A DNA stretch of 64,000 bases from an uncultured Reyranella sp. GTDB lineage: Bacteria > Pseudomonadota > Alphaproteobacteria > Reyranellales > Reyranellaceae. The notes below the pieces were generated by a model that was not told the DNA's origin, ran no database searches, and saw nothing but the letters and a program-made list of their open reading frames with translations. The position numbers and the translations under genes are program-made. The stretch covers positions 62,001-126,000 of the forward strand of contig NZ_CAMFKM010000007.1 in the NCBI RefSeq assembly GCF_945957355.1. Reading direction: 5' to 3'. Shown piece after piece: positions 35,821 through 45,296 of the stretch; the stretch's first letter is position 1, and every line of letters starts with the position of its first letter.

Positions 35821-37455
35821 ATGTTTTTGCGCCGCCGCGCTCTGATCGCCGCATCCGGCCTCGCCGCCACCAGCTTCGGCCTGCCGCGCATTGCGCTCGG
35901 CCAGGCCGACCGCCGGCCCGTCATCACCATCGCCGTGCAGCAGATCGCCAACAGCGCCGCGCTGGAGCCGTTGCGCGAGCAATCCAACGTCGGCCAGCGC
36001 GTGTTCTCCTTCATCTTCGAGCGGCTGATCATGCAGAACCTGCTCGCCAAGCTGGAGGAGGTGCCGGGCCTCGCCGAAAGCTGGAAGCGCATCGACGACC
36101 GCACCGTCGAGTTCACCCTGCGTAAGGGCGTGAAGTTCCACAACGGCGACGAGATGACCGCCGACGACGTGGTCTTCACCTTCAGCCGCGACCGCATGTT
36201 CGGTCCCGACTACGACATCACCTCGAACAAGACATTGTTCACCTCGGTCCTGATCCGCGATGCGGTGCAGGGCAAGAACCTGCCGCCGGAAGTGCCCGCC
36301 GTGGCCAAGCGCTTGTTCCCGGCGCTGGAAAAGGTCGAAGCCGTCGACAAATACACGGTGCGCTTCGTCAACCGCACGCCCGACGTGACCATGGAGGGCC
36401 GCATCGGGCGCCTGGGCAGCGACATCGTCTCGCGCCGCGCCTACGACGAGGCCAAGAGCTGGCTCGACTGGGCGCGCGCCCCGGTCTCGACCGGCCCCTA
36501 CAAGGTGCGCGAGTTCGTGCCCGACCAGTCGCTGACCCTGGACGCGCACGATGACTATTGGGGCGGCCGCCCGCCGCTCAAGAGCGTGCGCATCATGGTG
36601 GTGCCCGAGGTCGCGACCCGCATCAACGGCCTGCTGGCCGGCCAGTTCGACTTCATCTGCGACGTGCCGCCCGACCAGATTCCCGGCATCGAGAAGAACC
36701 CGAAGTTCGAGGTGCTGGGCAGCACCATCGTCAATCATCGCATCACCGTGTTCGACAAGAACCATCCGCGCCTCGCCGACCCGCGCATCCGCCAGGCCTT
36801 CACCCATGCGATCGATCGCCAGGCGATCGTCGATGCGCTGTGGTCGGGCCGCACCCGCGTGCCGGCCGGCCTGCAGTGGGAGTTCTACGGACCGATGTTC
36901 GTCGAGAACTGGACGGTCCCGGCCTACGACCCCGCCAAGGCCAAGGCGCTACTGAAGGAAGCCAACTACAAGGGCGATCCGATCCCGTACCGGCTGCTCA
37001 ACAACTACTACACCAACCAGGTGTCGACCGCGCAGGTGCTGGTCGAGATGTGGCGCGCGGCCGGCCTCAACGTGCAGATCGAGATGAAGGAGAACTGGCA
37101 GCAGATCTTCGACGGCAACAGCCCGCGCGCGGTCCGCGACTGGTCCAACAGCGCCGGCTTCAACGATCCGATCTCCTCGCTGGTCGCCCAGCACGGGCCG
37201 CAAGGCCAGCAGCAGCAGGTCGGCGAATGGACCAACGACGAGATGAACCGACTCTCCACCGCGATGGAGATCGAGACCGACATGGGCAAGCGCAAGGCGA
37301 TGTTCAAGCGGATGCTCGAGATCTGCGAGCGCGAGGACCCGGCCTATACGGTGCTGCACCAGAACGCGACCTTCACGGCCAAGCGCCGGGACATCAAGTG
37401 GAAGGCCTCGCCGTCTTTCGCGATGGAGTTCCGCAGCAACAACTTCTCGATCTGA
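35821..37455 (+). CDS. Second Dpp-type ABC importer, substrate-binding protein
   Basis: A 544-residue SBP_bac_5 family protein. The start at 35821 gives MFLRRRALIAASGLAATSFGLP with twin or triple Arg, so Tat or Sec export. Typical segments: ESWKRIDDRTVEFTLRKG, FHNGDEMTADDVVFTF and FTHAIDRQAI. The ribosome-binding site is weak, and an in-frame extension upstream looks non-coding. It heads a five-gene operon (binding protein, two ATPases, two permeases) in unusual order, with ATPases before permeases. Ligand unknown. Confidence 0.9.
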   Translation: MFLRRRALIAASGLAATSFGLPRIALGQADRRPVITIAVQQIANSAALEPLREQSNVGQRVFSFIFERLIMQNLLAKLEEVPGLAESWKRIDDRTVEFTLRKGVKFHNGDEMTADDVVFTFSRDRMFGPDYDITSNKTLFTSVLIRDAVQGKNLPPEVPAVAKRLFPALEKVEAVDKYTVRFVNRTPDVTMEGRIGRLGSDIVSRRAYDEAKSWLDWARAPVSTGPYKVREFVPDQSLTLDAHDDYWGGRPPLKSVRIMVVPEVATRINGLLAGQFDFICDVPPDQIPGIEKNPKFEVLGSTIVNHRITVFDKNHPRLADPRIRQAFTHAIDRQAIVDALWSGRTRVPAGLQWEFYGPMFVENWTVPAYDPAKAKALLKEANYKGDPIPYRLLNNYYTNQVSTAQVLVEMWRAAGLNVQIEMKENWQQIFDGNSPRAVRDWSNSAGFNDPISSLVAQHGPQGQQQQVGEWTNDEMNRLSTAMEIETDMGKRKAMFKRMLEICEREDPAYTVLHQNATFTAKRRDIKWKASPSFAMEFRSNNFSI

Positions 37456-37465
37456 GGGCGACACG

Positions 37466-38482
37466 ATGACGGCGCCCCTCGTCGCGGTACGCGACCTCAC
37501 GGTCGATTTCGCGGGCGATTTCACAGGCGGTGCGCAGGCCTCGCGCGCCGTCGACGGCGTGAGCCTCGACGTCGCGCCAGGCGAGGCGCTGGGCATCGTG
37601 GGCGAATCGGGCTCGGGCAAGAGCGTGACCTGGCTGGCCGCGCTCGGTCTCCTGCCCACCAAAGCGCGCGTGACCGGATCGGTCCGCCTCGACGGACGGG
37701 AACTGGTCGGTGCGGCGCGTAGCGATCTCGAACAGGTACGCGGCAAGTGCATCGCCATGATCTTCCAGGACCCGTCGAGCTGCCTCAATCCGGTGCATCG
37801 TATCGGGCGGCAGCTCACCGAAGCGCTCGGGCTGCATCGCGGCCTCACCGGGCGCGCCGCCGAGGCCCAGGCCCTGCGCCTGCTCGACCAGGTCGGCATC
37901 GCCGATGCCCGCCGGCGTCTTATGGACTATCCGCATCTCCTCTCCGGCGGTCTGAACCAGAGGGTCATGATCGCCATGGCGCTGGCCGGCGAACCCGACC
38001 TGCTGGTCGCCGACGAGCCCACGACGGCGCTGGACGCCACCATCCAGGCACAGATCCTCGCCCTGCTGGGCAGCATCCGCCGTGACACCGGCATGGCGCT
38101 GATCCTGATCAGCCATGACCTGGGCGTCGTCGCCGAGAATGTCGACCGCGTGGCGGTGATGTATGCCGGGCGCCTCGTCGAGGAAGCGCCCGGCGCCGAT
38201 CTGTTCGGCGCGGCGCGTCATCCCTACACGCAGGGCCTGCTGGCGGCGCTGCCCGCGCTGACCGGCCCGCGCCGCCGGCTGGCCGCGATTCCGGGCACCG
38301 TGCCGGAGCCGGGCAAGGTGCCTGCCGGGTGCCGCTTCTCGCCGCGCTGCCCCGTCGCCGAGACGAAATGCGCGACGGTGCCGCCGCCCTCACGCATCGT
38401 CGGCTTCCGGCATGCCGCCGCGTGTCACCGACGTCTCGAGCCGGGCGCATCTGCCTGGATCCAGAGACAGGCCGCGGAATGA
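37466..38482 (+). CDS. Second Dpp-type importer, ATPase 1 (DppD-like)
   Basis: 338 residues. Walker A is GESGSGKS, the signature is [10 protein letters not shown] and Walker B is [12 protein letters not shown], with an H-loop in LISHDLG. The oligopeptide-transporter C-terminal extension contains Cys spaced as in iron-sulfur-like OppD/DppD tails ([15 protein letters not shown]). It begins 10 bases after the binding-protein gene and overlaps ATPase 2 by 4 bases (ATGA). Confidence 0.93.
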   Translation: MTAPLVAVRDLTVDFAGDFTGGAQASRAVDGVSLDVAPGEALGIVGESGSGKSVTWLAALGLLPTKARVTGSVRLDGRELVGAARSDLEQVRGKCIAMIFQDPSSCLNPVHRIGRQLTEALGLHRGLTGRAAEAQALRLLDQVGIADARRRLMDYPHLLSGGLNQRVMIAMALAGEPDLLVADEPTTALDATIQAQILALLGSIRRDTGMALILISHDLGVVAENVDRVAVMYAGRLVEEAPGADLFGAARHPYTQGLLAALPALTGPRRRLAAIPGTVPEPGKVPAGCRFSPRCPVAETKCATVPPPSRIVGFRHAAACHRRLEPGASAWIQRQAAE

Positions 38483-39480
38483 GCGACCTGCTCCAGGCCA
38501 CCGATCTGCGCCGTCACTATCGGGTTCGCACCGGCCAGGGTCTGTTCGCGCCCAAGGCCGTGCTGCGCGCCGTCGACGGTGTGTCGCTGGCACTGCGGCC
38601 GGGCCGCACCCTGGGCCTTGTGGGCGAGTCGGGCTGCGGCAAGTCGACGACCGGCAAGCTGGTGCTGGGACTGGTGCCGCCGACCTCCGGCACGGTGCAC
38701 TATCGCGGACAGACGCTGCCGCCGGTCGGTACGCCGGCCTGGCGCGGGCTGCGCCGGCACATCCAGATGGTCTACCAGGATCCGCTGGGCGCGCTCGACC
38801 GCCGCCTGCCGATCGGCACACAGATCGAGGAGCCACTGGTCATCCATGCAAAGGCAGCAGGGGCCGCGGAGCGCCGCGACCGCGCGCTGGCGACGATGGA
38901 ATCGGTCGGCCTGCAGCGGCACCAGTACGAACGCTATCCGCACGAATTGTCCGGCGGCCAGCGCCAGAGGGTCGTGCTGGCGCGTGCCCTGATGACGGAG
39001 CCGGACCTGCTGGTCTGCGACGAGCCGATCTCGGCGCTCGACGTCTCCATCCAGGCGCAGGTCGTCAACCTTCTGCTCGATCTCCAGGACCGGCTTGGCA
39101 TGGCCTATCTCTTCATCAGCCACGATCTCAAGGTCGTGCGCCAGGTGAGCCACGACGTCGCCGTCATGTATCTCGGCCGCATCGTCGAGCAGGGCGAGGC
39201 CGAGAGCCTCTTCGCCGCGCCGGCCCATCCCTATACGCGCGCCCTGGTGGCGGCGATCCCGGCCGTCGATTTCGGCGGCGGATCGAAACGCGAGCGGATG
39301 CTGCTGCAGGGCGATCCCCCCAATCCGGTGAACGTGCCTTCCGGCTGCGCCTTCCACACACGCTGTCCTTTTGCCACCGCACAGTGCCGAGCCGAAGCAC
39401 CGACGCTCCAGCCCCTGGCCCGCGGCCGCATGGTCGCCTGCCACCGCGTCCACGAACCCGCCCTGCAGGTTGCCGCCTGA
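38479..39480 (+). CDS. Second Dpp-type importer, ATPase 2 (DppF-like)
   Basis: 333 residues with Walker A GESGCGKS, signature LSGGQRQRV, Walker [13 protein letters not shown] and an H-loop in FISHDLK. The C-terminal tail keeps the Cys cluster ([15 protein letters not shown]). ATG at 38479 overlaps the preceding stop; the longer open frame upstream is shadow of ATPase 1. The next permease begins within its stop codon (TGATG). Confidence 0.93.
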   Translation: MSDLLQATDLRRHYRVRTGQGLFAPKAVLRAVDGVSLALRPGRTLGLVGESGCGKSTTGKLVLGLVPPTSGTVHYRGQTLPPVGTPAWRGLRRHIQMVYQDPLGALDRRLPIGTQIEEPLVIHAKAAGAAERRDRALATMESVGLQRHQYERYPHELSGGQRQRVVLARALMTEPDLLVCDEPISALDVSIQAQVVNLLLDLQDRLGMAYLFISHDLKVVRQVSHDVAVMYLGRIVEQGEAESLFAAPAHPYTRALVAAIPAVDFGGGSKRERMLLQGDPPNPVNVPSGCAFHTRCPFATAQCRAEAPTLQPLARGRMVACHRVHEPALQVAA

Positions 39481-40409
39481 TGCTGATGTTCGCCACCTCG
39501 CGCCTGCTGCGCGCAGGCCTCACGATCCTGTTCGTCATGACCTTCGCCTTCGTGGTGCTGCGGCTCTCGGGTGACCCGGCGCTGCTCATCATGTCGGTCG
39601 ACGCGCCGCCCGAAGCGATTGCCGCCTTCCGCGAGTCCTGGGGCCTCAACCAGCCGATCTGGGAACAGTACCTGTCCTATATCGGCCATGCCCTCACCGG
39701 CGATTTCGGCAAGTCGATGCGCGACGGGCGGCCCGCCATCCAACTCGTGATGGAACGGGTGCCTGCGACCCTCGCCATCACGCTGCCGGCTCTGGCGCTC
39801 AAGATCGGGCTCGGCATTCCCGCCGGCATCTATGCCGCCCTGCATCGCAACTCGATGGCCGACCGGCTGACCATGGCGGCCTCGGTCGCGGGCTTCACCA
39901 TGCCGAGCTTCGTTCTGGCGCTGCTGCTGGTCCTGGTGTTCGCGGTACAACTCGGCTGGCTGCCGGCCAGCGGCAGCAGCGGGCTCGCCTCCGCCATCCT
40001 GCCGATCATCACGCTGGGCACCGGGGGTGCCGCGATCATGGCGCGCTTCACGCGCTCGGCCATGCTGGAAGTGCTTGGCCAGCCCTATATCCGCGCCGCC
40101 TCGGCCAAGGGCGTGACCTGGCATGCCGTCGTGACCCGGCACGCGCTGCCCAATGCCGCCATCCCGACCGTCACCATCATCGGCTTCATGGTGGGCAGCC
40201 TGGTGGCCGGCGCCGTCGTGGTCGAAAGCGTCTTCTCCTGGCCGGGCGTCGGCCGGCTGCTGGTATCGGCCGTGGCCAATCGCGACCTCGCGGTCGTGCA
40301 GGCCATCCTGATGGTAATCGCGGCCTGGATGGTGATGGCCAACCTCACCGTCGACCTCGCCTATGGCTGGCTCGATCCGCGCGTGCGCGGCACGGCCGCC
40401 GCGCACTAG
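39480..40409 (+). CDS. Second Dpp-type importer, permease (DppB-like)
   Basis: 309 residues. The N-terminal helix (GLTILFVMTFAFVVLRLSGDP) is the DppB hallmark, with about six membrane segments, the EAA-like loop near ASAKGVTWHAVV and a C-terminal GWLDPRVRG. The ATG overlaps the ATPase stop by one base. It forms the channel with the DppC-like subunit. Confidence 0.93.
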   Translation: MLMFATSRLLRAGLTILFVMTFAFVVLRLSGDPALLIMSVDAPPEAIAAFRESWGLNQPIWEQYLSYIGHALTGDFGKSMRDGRPAIQLVMERVPATLAITLPALALKIGLGIPAGIYAALHRNSMADRLTMAASVAGFTMPSFVLALLLVLVFAVQLGWLPASGSSGLASAILPIITLGTGGAAIMARFTRSAMLEVLGQPYIRAASAKGVTWHAVVTRHALPNAAIPTVTIIGFMVGSLVAGAVVVESVFSWPGVGRLLVSAVANRDLAVVQAILMVIAAWMVMANLTVDLAYGWLDPRVRGTAAAH

Positions 40410-40419
40410 GAGGAGCAAC

Positions 40420-41289
40420 ATGGCCATCGCCGAACACGCGGCTGCTCCTACCCTTCGCCGCCGCCTACCCGCCCTGCCGCTCGGCGTGACCCTGGCCTTG
40501 GCATGGCTCGCGCTGATGATCGTGACGGCGCTGGGCGGGGATTTTCTCGTGCCCTATTCCATCACCGCGCTCGATCTCAAGGCGCGGCTGGCGGCGCCGG
40601 CCCTGATGGGCGGCACCTGGGCCCATCCGCTGGGTACCGACGAACTCGGCCGCGACGTGCTCTCGCGGCTCATCATGTCGATCCGCATGAGCCTGCTGAT
40701 CGCCTTCTTCGGCACGATCATCGCGGCAACGCTCGGGACGGCGCTGGGCTTTCTGGCCGCGCACTTCCGCAGGGCCGTCGAGCAGGTCGTGCTGATGGCC
40801 ATCGACTTCCAGGCCAGCATGCCCTTCATGATCATCGCGCTCGCGGTGCTGGCCTTCCTGGGCAACAGCCTGCCGCTGTTCATCGCGCTGATGGGCTTCC
40901 ATTCCTGGGAACGCTATGCCCGCATCTCGCGCGGCCTTACGCTCGCCGCCAACGAGCAGGGCTATGCCGCCGCGATCCGCCAGCTCGGCGCGAGCCCGGC
41001 CCGCATCTACGGCCTGCACATCCTGCCCAACATCGCCTCGACCCTGATCGTCTCGATGACGCTCACCTTCCCCGAGATCATCCTGCTGGAGAGCGGCCTG
41101 TCGTTCCTCGGCCTCGGCGTCCAGCCGCCGCTTGCCTCTCTGGGCAATATGGTGGGCTATGGCCGCGAATACATCAGCCATGCGCCCTGGATCATGCTGG
41201 CCCCGGCCGCCACGATCGTGCTCACGACCCTGTCGATCAGTCTGCTGGGCGACTGGCTGCGCGACCGGCTGGATCCGACATTGCGCTGA
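40420..41289 (+). CDS. Second Dpp-type importer, permease (DppC-like)
   Basis: 289 residues. It has an N-terminal helix, HPLGTDELGRDVLSR, about six membrane segments, an EAA loop (AAIRQLGASPARI) and SGLSFLGLGVQPP near the end. AGGAGGAG lies just upstream of the ATG. It is the last gene of the second importer operon; the convergent YdeI gene ends 6 bases beyond. Confidence 0.93.
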   Translation: MAIAEHAAAPTLRRRLPALPLGVTLALAWLALMIVTALGGDFLVPYSITALDLKARLAAPALMGGTWAHPLGTDELGRDVLSRLIMSIRMSLLIAFFGTIIAATLGTALGFLAAHFRRAVEQVVLMAIDFQASMPFMIIALAVLAFLGNSLPLFIALMGFHSWERYARISRGLTLAANEQGYAAAIRQLGASPARIYGLHILPNIASTLIVSMTLTFPEIILLESGLSFLGLGVQPPLASLGNMVGYGREYISHAPWIMLAPAATIVLTTLSISLLGDWLRDRLDPTLR

Positions 41290-41295
41290 AGACCC

Positions 41296-41898
41296 TCAAG
41301 CCTTCTTCTTCCCCTGCGGATAGATCGTCTCGCCGCGCTTCAGCATCTCGACGAAGGAAGCGATCTTCTTCTTTCGTCCGGCTTCCGTCTTCATGTTTTC
41401 AGTCCGGAAGATGAGCGCGAAGCGGTTCTGGGCGCTGAGCGTGGCCAGCATGGCCTTCGCCCTGGGCGCGGCGTCGATGGCCGCCTGCAGATCGTCCGGC
41501 AGCTTCGAGTCCTTGCTTCGATAGGCACGGTCCCAGCGGCCGTCCTGTTTGGCCGCCTCGACCTGCTTGAGACCGTGCTCGGTCATGCGCCCCGCCTCGA
41601 CCAGCCGGGCGACGTTGTCGACGTTGATCTGGCTCCAGACGCTCTTTCGGCCGCGCGGCGTGTAGCGTTGCAGAAAGCTCGTCTCGTCGAAGCCCTTGCG
41701 GATGCCGTCGATCCAGCCCCAGCACAGGATGACGTCGATCGCTTCCCTAGGGGTGATCGACTTCAGGCCGGAGCCGACCTTGCGGATCCTGATCCAGACT
41801 TCGCTTTCCGTGTCGTGATGCTCGGCCAGCCATTTGTAGAAGCTGGCTTCCGTCGCAAACTCGCGGACCTTGTCCGGGTCGACTGTGACCGGCGCCAT
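41296..41898 (-). CDS. YdeI/OmpD-associated family protein
   Basis: 200 residues. YdeI-like features include an N-terminal SFYKWLAEHH, the central CWGWIDGIRKGFD with YTPRGRKSVWSQIN, and a C-terminal Lys-rich tail (GRKKKIASFVEML). The family has been linked to resistance to membrane-active peptides and to outer-membrane proteins, but its biochemical activity is not established. The start overlaps the stop of the enolase-family gene upstream (TGATG), so the two are coupled. Confidence 0.85.
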   Translation of the reverse strand: MAPVTVDPDKVREFATEASFYKWLAEHHDTESEVWIRIRKVGSGLKSITPREAIDVILCWGWIDGIRKGFDETSFLQRYTPRGRKSVWSQINVDNVARLVEAGRMTEHGLKQVEAAKQDGRWDRAYRSKDSKLPDDLQAAIDAAPRAKAMLATLSAQNRFALIFRTENMKTEAGRKKKIASFVEMLKRGETIYPQGKKKA

Positions 41899-43034
41899 CA
41901 GCACACCCGGTAGCGTTCGACGGCATCCCGATCGAGTTCGATGCCGAGGCCGGGACCTTCCGGCAGCAGGATGTGACCGGCCTCGAGACTGAGCGGCGTC
42001 TTGAGGAGCTTCGTGCGCAGTTCGTTGTCGCTCATGTCGTATTCCAGCATCGAGGGGTGCGGCGGATGCTCGGTGTGCGGCGTCGCCGGCAGCGCGGCAA
42101 GGAAATGGCAGGCCGTCGCGAGACCCACGGCGCCGCCCCAGACATGCGGTGCGACCCGCAGATTCTGCGCATGCGCCAGCGCCACGATGCGCTTGGCCTC
42201 GGTGATGCCGCCGACCCCGGGGATGGAGGGCTGCACGATGTCGATGCAGCGCCCGTCGATCAGCGCGCGGAAGTCGCGGACTGTATGGTGGGCCTCGCCA
42301 GCCGCCAGCGCGATCGGCGAGCGTGCCCGCAGCTCGGCGTAGCCGCGGAAGTCGCCTGGCGGCAGAGGCTCCTCGATCCAGTGGATATTGAACGGCTCGA
42401 TCGCGCGGGCACATTCCAGCGCCACGTCGGCCGTGTAGGCCCCGTTGATGTCGACCAGAAGCAACTTGTCGGGTCCCAGCGCTTCGCGCGCGAGCTTCAC
42501 GCGCTCGACGTCGCTCCGGATGCCGCGGCCGATCTTGATCTTGGCGCCGGCATAGGGATGGGAAGCCGCCTCCGCCATCATGTGTTCGAGCTGGCGATCG
42601 GGATCGTCGGAAAAGAAGCCGGTCGAGGCATAGGCCGGGAAACGGGTCGCGCCGCAGCCGCCGATCAGGTCGCAGACGCGCACGCCGAAGCCGCGGGCAA
42701 TGGCGTCCCACAGCGCCACGTTGATGCCCGCGAGACACGAGGTAAGCTGGTTTCCGACTCCCAGATGATAGATCGCGTTGCGCACCCTCGCCTCGACATG
42801 ATCGAAGTCGAAGACGCTGCGGCCCACGAACATCGGCTCGAGCATGCGGAAATACTCCCGCGTCACATGAGGATTGCCGAAGGCCTCGCCGATTCCCGTC
42901 ACGCCCTGGTCGGTCTCTACCTCGACCAGCCCGCCCTGGCGGCGGAAGCCGCCGCTGCGCGACATGCCGTAGGCCTTCTCCGGCGCGAAGGAATACTCGA
43001 GTCCGATGAACGAAAGACGGCGGATCGTCGGCAT
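41898..43034 (-). CDS. Enolase-superfamily dehydratase/racemase (mandelate racemase type)
   Basis: 378 residues with the N-terminal capping domain and C-terminal barrel. Catalytic residues can be traced: K-x-K (AKIKIGRG), three metal ligands (Asp in LLVDINGAY, Glu in WIEEPLPP, Glu in LAAGEAHH) and a His in RVAPHVWGG. Members remove the alpha-proton of a carboxylate and then racemise or dehydrate it. GGAG precedes the ATG at 43034; the open frame upstream is shadow. It is divergent from the MDR gene across 60 bases that must hold both promoters. Substrate not predictable. Confidence 0.88.
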   Translation of the reverse strand: MPTIRRLSFIGLEYSFAPEKAYGMSRSGGFRRQGGLVEVETDQGVTGIGEAFGNPHVTREYFRMLEPMFVGRSVFDFDHVEARVRNAIYHLGVGNQLTSCLAGINVALWDAIARGFGVRVCDLIGGCGATRFPAYASTGFFSDDPDRQLEHMMAEAASHPYAGAKIKIGRGIRSDVERVKLAREALGPDKLLLVDINGAYTADVALECARAIEPFNIHWIEEPLPPGDFRGYAELRARSPIALAAGEAHHTVRDFRALIDGRCIDIVQPSIPGVGGITEAKRIVALAHAQNLRVAPHVWGGAVGLATACHFLAALPATPHTEHPPHPSMLEYDMSDNELRTKLLKTPLSLEAGHILLPEGPGLGIELDRDAVERYRVC

Positions 43035-43094
43035 GGCAGCTCCTGCAAATCCCGCGCTATGGTGGGCCCCAAAGCAAATCGGAGGCAACCGCTC

Positions 43095-44108
43095 ATGACT
43101 ATCCCCAAAACGCACCGTCGCGTCGTCCTCGTGCGCCGCCCGCCCGGGGAACCGGCCGAATCCGACTTCCGCGTCGAGGAAGTGCCGGTGCCGGAACCGC
43201 GCCACGGCGAGGTGCTGGTCAAGGTCCACTATCTCTCGCTCGATCCCTACCAGCGTGGCCGCATGCGCGATGCCGCCTCCTACGCATCGCCCGTCGGCCT
43301 CGGCGAGGTGATGACCGGCGGCACGGTGGGCGAGGTCGTGGCCTCGCAGCATCCGGACTTCAAGGTGGGCGACATCGTCGAGGATCGTCTCGGCTGGCAG
43401 GAATATGCAATCGGCGGCGGGCCGGCCCTGCGCAAGGTCGATCCCTCGCTGGCGCCGATCTCGACCGCCAACGGCGTGCTGGGCATGCCGGGCATGACGG
43501 CCTATTTCGGCCTGCTGCATGTCGGCCAGCCCAAGCCCGGCGAGACGGTCGTCGTCTCCGCGGCATCGGGCGCCGTCGGCCAGGTGGTGGGCCAGATCGC
43601 GAAGATCATGGGTTGCCGGGTCGTCGGCATCGCGGGCGGCGCGAAGAAGTGCGCCTTCGTGAAGAACGAACTCGGCTTCGATGCCTGCATCGACTACAAG
43701 GCGGAAAAGGACCTCGACGTCGCGCTGCGTGCCGCCTGTCCCAACGGGCCCGACGTCTATTTCGACAATGTCGGCGGCGAGATCACCGACGCCGTGCTGC
43801 GCAACATCAACTTCTTCGGCCGGGTGGCGCTGTGCGGCTCGATCTCGCAGTACAACGCCACCGGCGCGTCGATGGGACCGCGCCTGCTCGGCACCTTCGT
43901 CGGCAAGCGCGTGATGGCGCGCGGCTTCATCGTCACCGACTTCGCGCAGCACTACGGGCCGGCGATGCGCCAAATGGGCGAATGGATCCGCGACGGCAAA
44001 CTCAAGTACCGTGAGGACATCGTCGAGGGCATCGACAAGGCGCCGCGCGCCTTCATCGGTCTGCTGCGCGGCGAGAACTTCGGCAAGATGCTGGTCAAGC
44101 TCGCATGA
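43095..44108 (+). CDS. NADP-dependent medium-chain reductase (CurA/leukotriene B4 dehydrogenase-like)
   Basis: 337 residues of the zinc-free MDR alkenal/enone reductase group. The N-terminal domain has VHYLSLDPYQRGRMRD and the nucleotide fold SAASGAVGQVVGQIAKIMG. A cofactor-binding GGAKKC and the substrate-side YFDNVGGE follow. These enzymes reduce alpha,beta-unsaturated aldehydes or ketones. GGAGG is 9 bases before the ATG at 43095. It overlaps the CoA-transferase by 4 bases, so the two are coupled in one operon. Confidence 0.9.
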   Translation: MTIPKTHRRVVLVRRPPGEPAESDFRVEEVPVPEPRHGEVLVKVHYLSLDPYQRGRMRDAASYASPVGLGEVMTGGTVGEVVASQHPDFKVGDIVEDRLGWQEYAIGGGPALRKVDPSLAPISTANGVLGMPGMTAYFGLLHVGQPKPGETVVVSAASGAVGQVVGQIAKIMGCRVVGIAGGAKKCAFVKNELGFDACIDYKAEKDLDVALRAACPNGPDVYFDNVGGEITDAVLRNINFFGRVALCGSISQYNATGASMGPRLLGTFVGKRVMARGFIVTDFAQHYGPAMRQMGEWIRDGKLKYREDIVEGIDKAPRAFIGLLRGENFGKMLVKLA

Positions 44109-45292
44109 GCTACGACGCACCCTTCGCCGGCCTCAAGGTGGTCGACCTGAGCCAGGGTATCGCCGGCCCCTATTGCGCGATGCTGCTGGCCCAGCACGGC
44201 GCCGAGGTGATCAAGGTCGAAGGAATGGGCGAGGGCGACTGGGCGCGCACCCTAGGCGTCCACTACGGCAACCACAGCGCCTTCTCGATCATCGGCAACA
44301 TGGGCAAGCGCAGCCTGTCGGTCGATCTCAAGAGCGACGCCGGCAAGGAGATCGTCTGGCGTCTGCTCGAGGGCGCCGACATCTTCCTCGAAGGTTTCAG
44401 GCCGGGCGTCATCAAGCGTCTGGGCTTCGACTATGGAACGGTGTCGGCGCGGGTGCCGCGCCTGCTCTATGTGTCGATCTCGGGTTTCGGCCAGACCGGG
44501 CCGCTGGCCGAGCGGCCCGCCATGGACCCGGTGCTTCAGGCCTATACCGGCATGATGGCCGAGAATCGCGGCGAGGATGGCATTCCCCACCGCGTGCCGG
44601 TGATCGTGGTCGACATGTCGACCGCGCTCTATGCCTTCCAGGCCGTGAGCGCCGCACTCTACGCACGACGCGACGAGACCAAAGGACGCTACATCGATGT
44701 CAGCCTGATGCAGTCGGCGACGGCGCTGCAGTCGATCCGGCTGATGGCCTGCCATCTCGAAGGCGGCACCATGAAGCCGGGCGGCGTGCCCGGTGGTGTG
44801 TTCAAGACGGCGGATGGCTGGATGTCGATCCTCGCCCTGAAGGACAGCGACTGGCAGAGCCTCTGCCGGCTGATGGACGTGCCCACGCTGGCGCACGAGG
44901 ACCGCTTCGCCACGCCGGCGGCGCGTCTCGCCAACGAAGCGGCGCTCTATGCGATCATACGCCCGATGATCGAGGCCAAGCCCTCCGCGCACTGGAGCGA
45001 GATGCTCACCGAGGCCAAGCTGATGCACGAGCGGCTGAACAGCTACGCCGACTTCATCGACCAGCCGCACGTCAAGGAAACCGGCCTGATCCACTGGCTT
45101 GAACAGGCCGGCGTGCCGGCGAAGGTGCCGGTCCCTGCCCTGCCCGGCATGCTGCCGCCGGAACCGGGCACGGCCCGCGCCGAAGCACCCGTACCCGGCC
45201 AGCACAGCCGCGCCATCCTGAGCGAACACGGCTACACCGCCAGCGAGATTGATTCCCTGCTGGCCAACGGCACCATCGCGACGACGGGGTAA
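44105..45292 (+). CDS. Class III (CaiB/BaiF) CoA-transferase
   Basis: 395 residues. Typical class III features: VVDLSQGIAGPYCAMLLAQHGAEV at the N-terminus, GRSLSVDLKS-like KRSLSVDLKS, and the catalytic Asp in RPAMDPVLQAYTG. It moves CoA from a donor thioester to an organic acid, commonly starting breakdown of that acid. It lies between the enone reductase (4-base overlap) and the PRISE reductase (4-base gap), so all three are likely one pathway. Confidence 0.93.
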   Translation: MSYDAPFAGLKVVDLSQGIAGPYCAMLLAQHGAEVIKVEGMGEGDWARTLGVHYGNHSAFSIIGNMGKRSLSVDLKSDAGKEIVWRLLEGADIFLEGFRPGVIKRLGFDYGTVSARVPRLLYVSISGFGQTGPLAERPAMDPVLQAYTGMMAENRGEDGIPHRVPVIVVDMSTALYAFQAVSAALYARRDETKGRYIDVSLMQSATALQSIRLMACHLEGGTMKPGGVPGGVFKTADGWMSILALKDSDWQSLCRLMDVPTLAHEDRFATPAARLANEAALYAIIRPMIEAKPSAHWSEMLTEAKLMHERLNSYADFIDQPHVKETGLIHWLEQAGVPAKVPVPALPGMLPPEPGTARAEAPVPGQHSRAILSEHGYTASEIDSLLANGTIATTG

Positions 45293-45296
45293 GGAC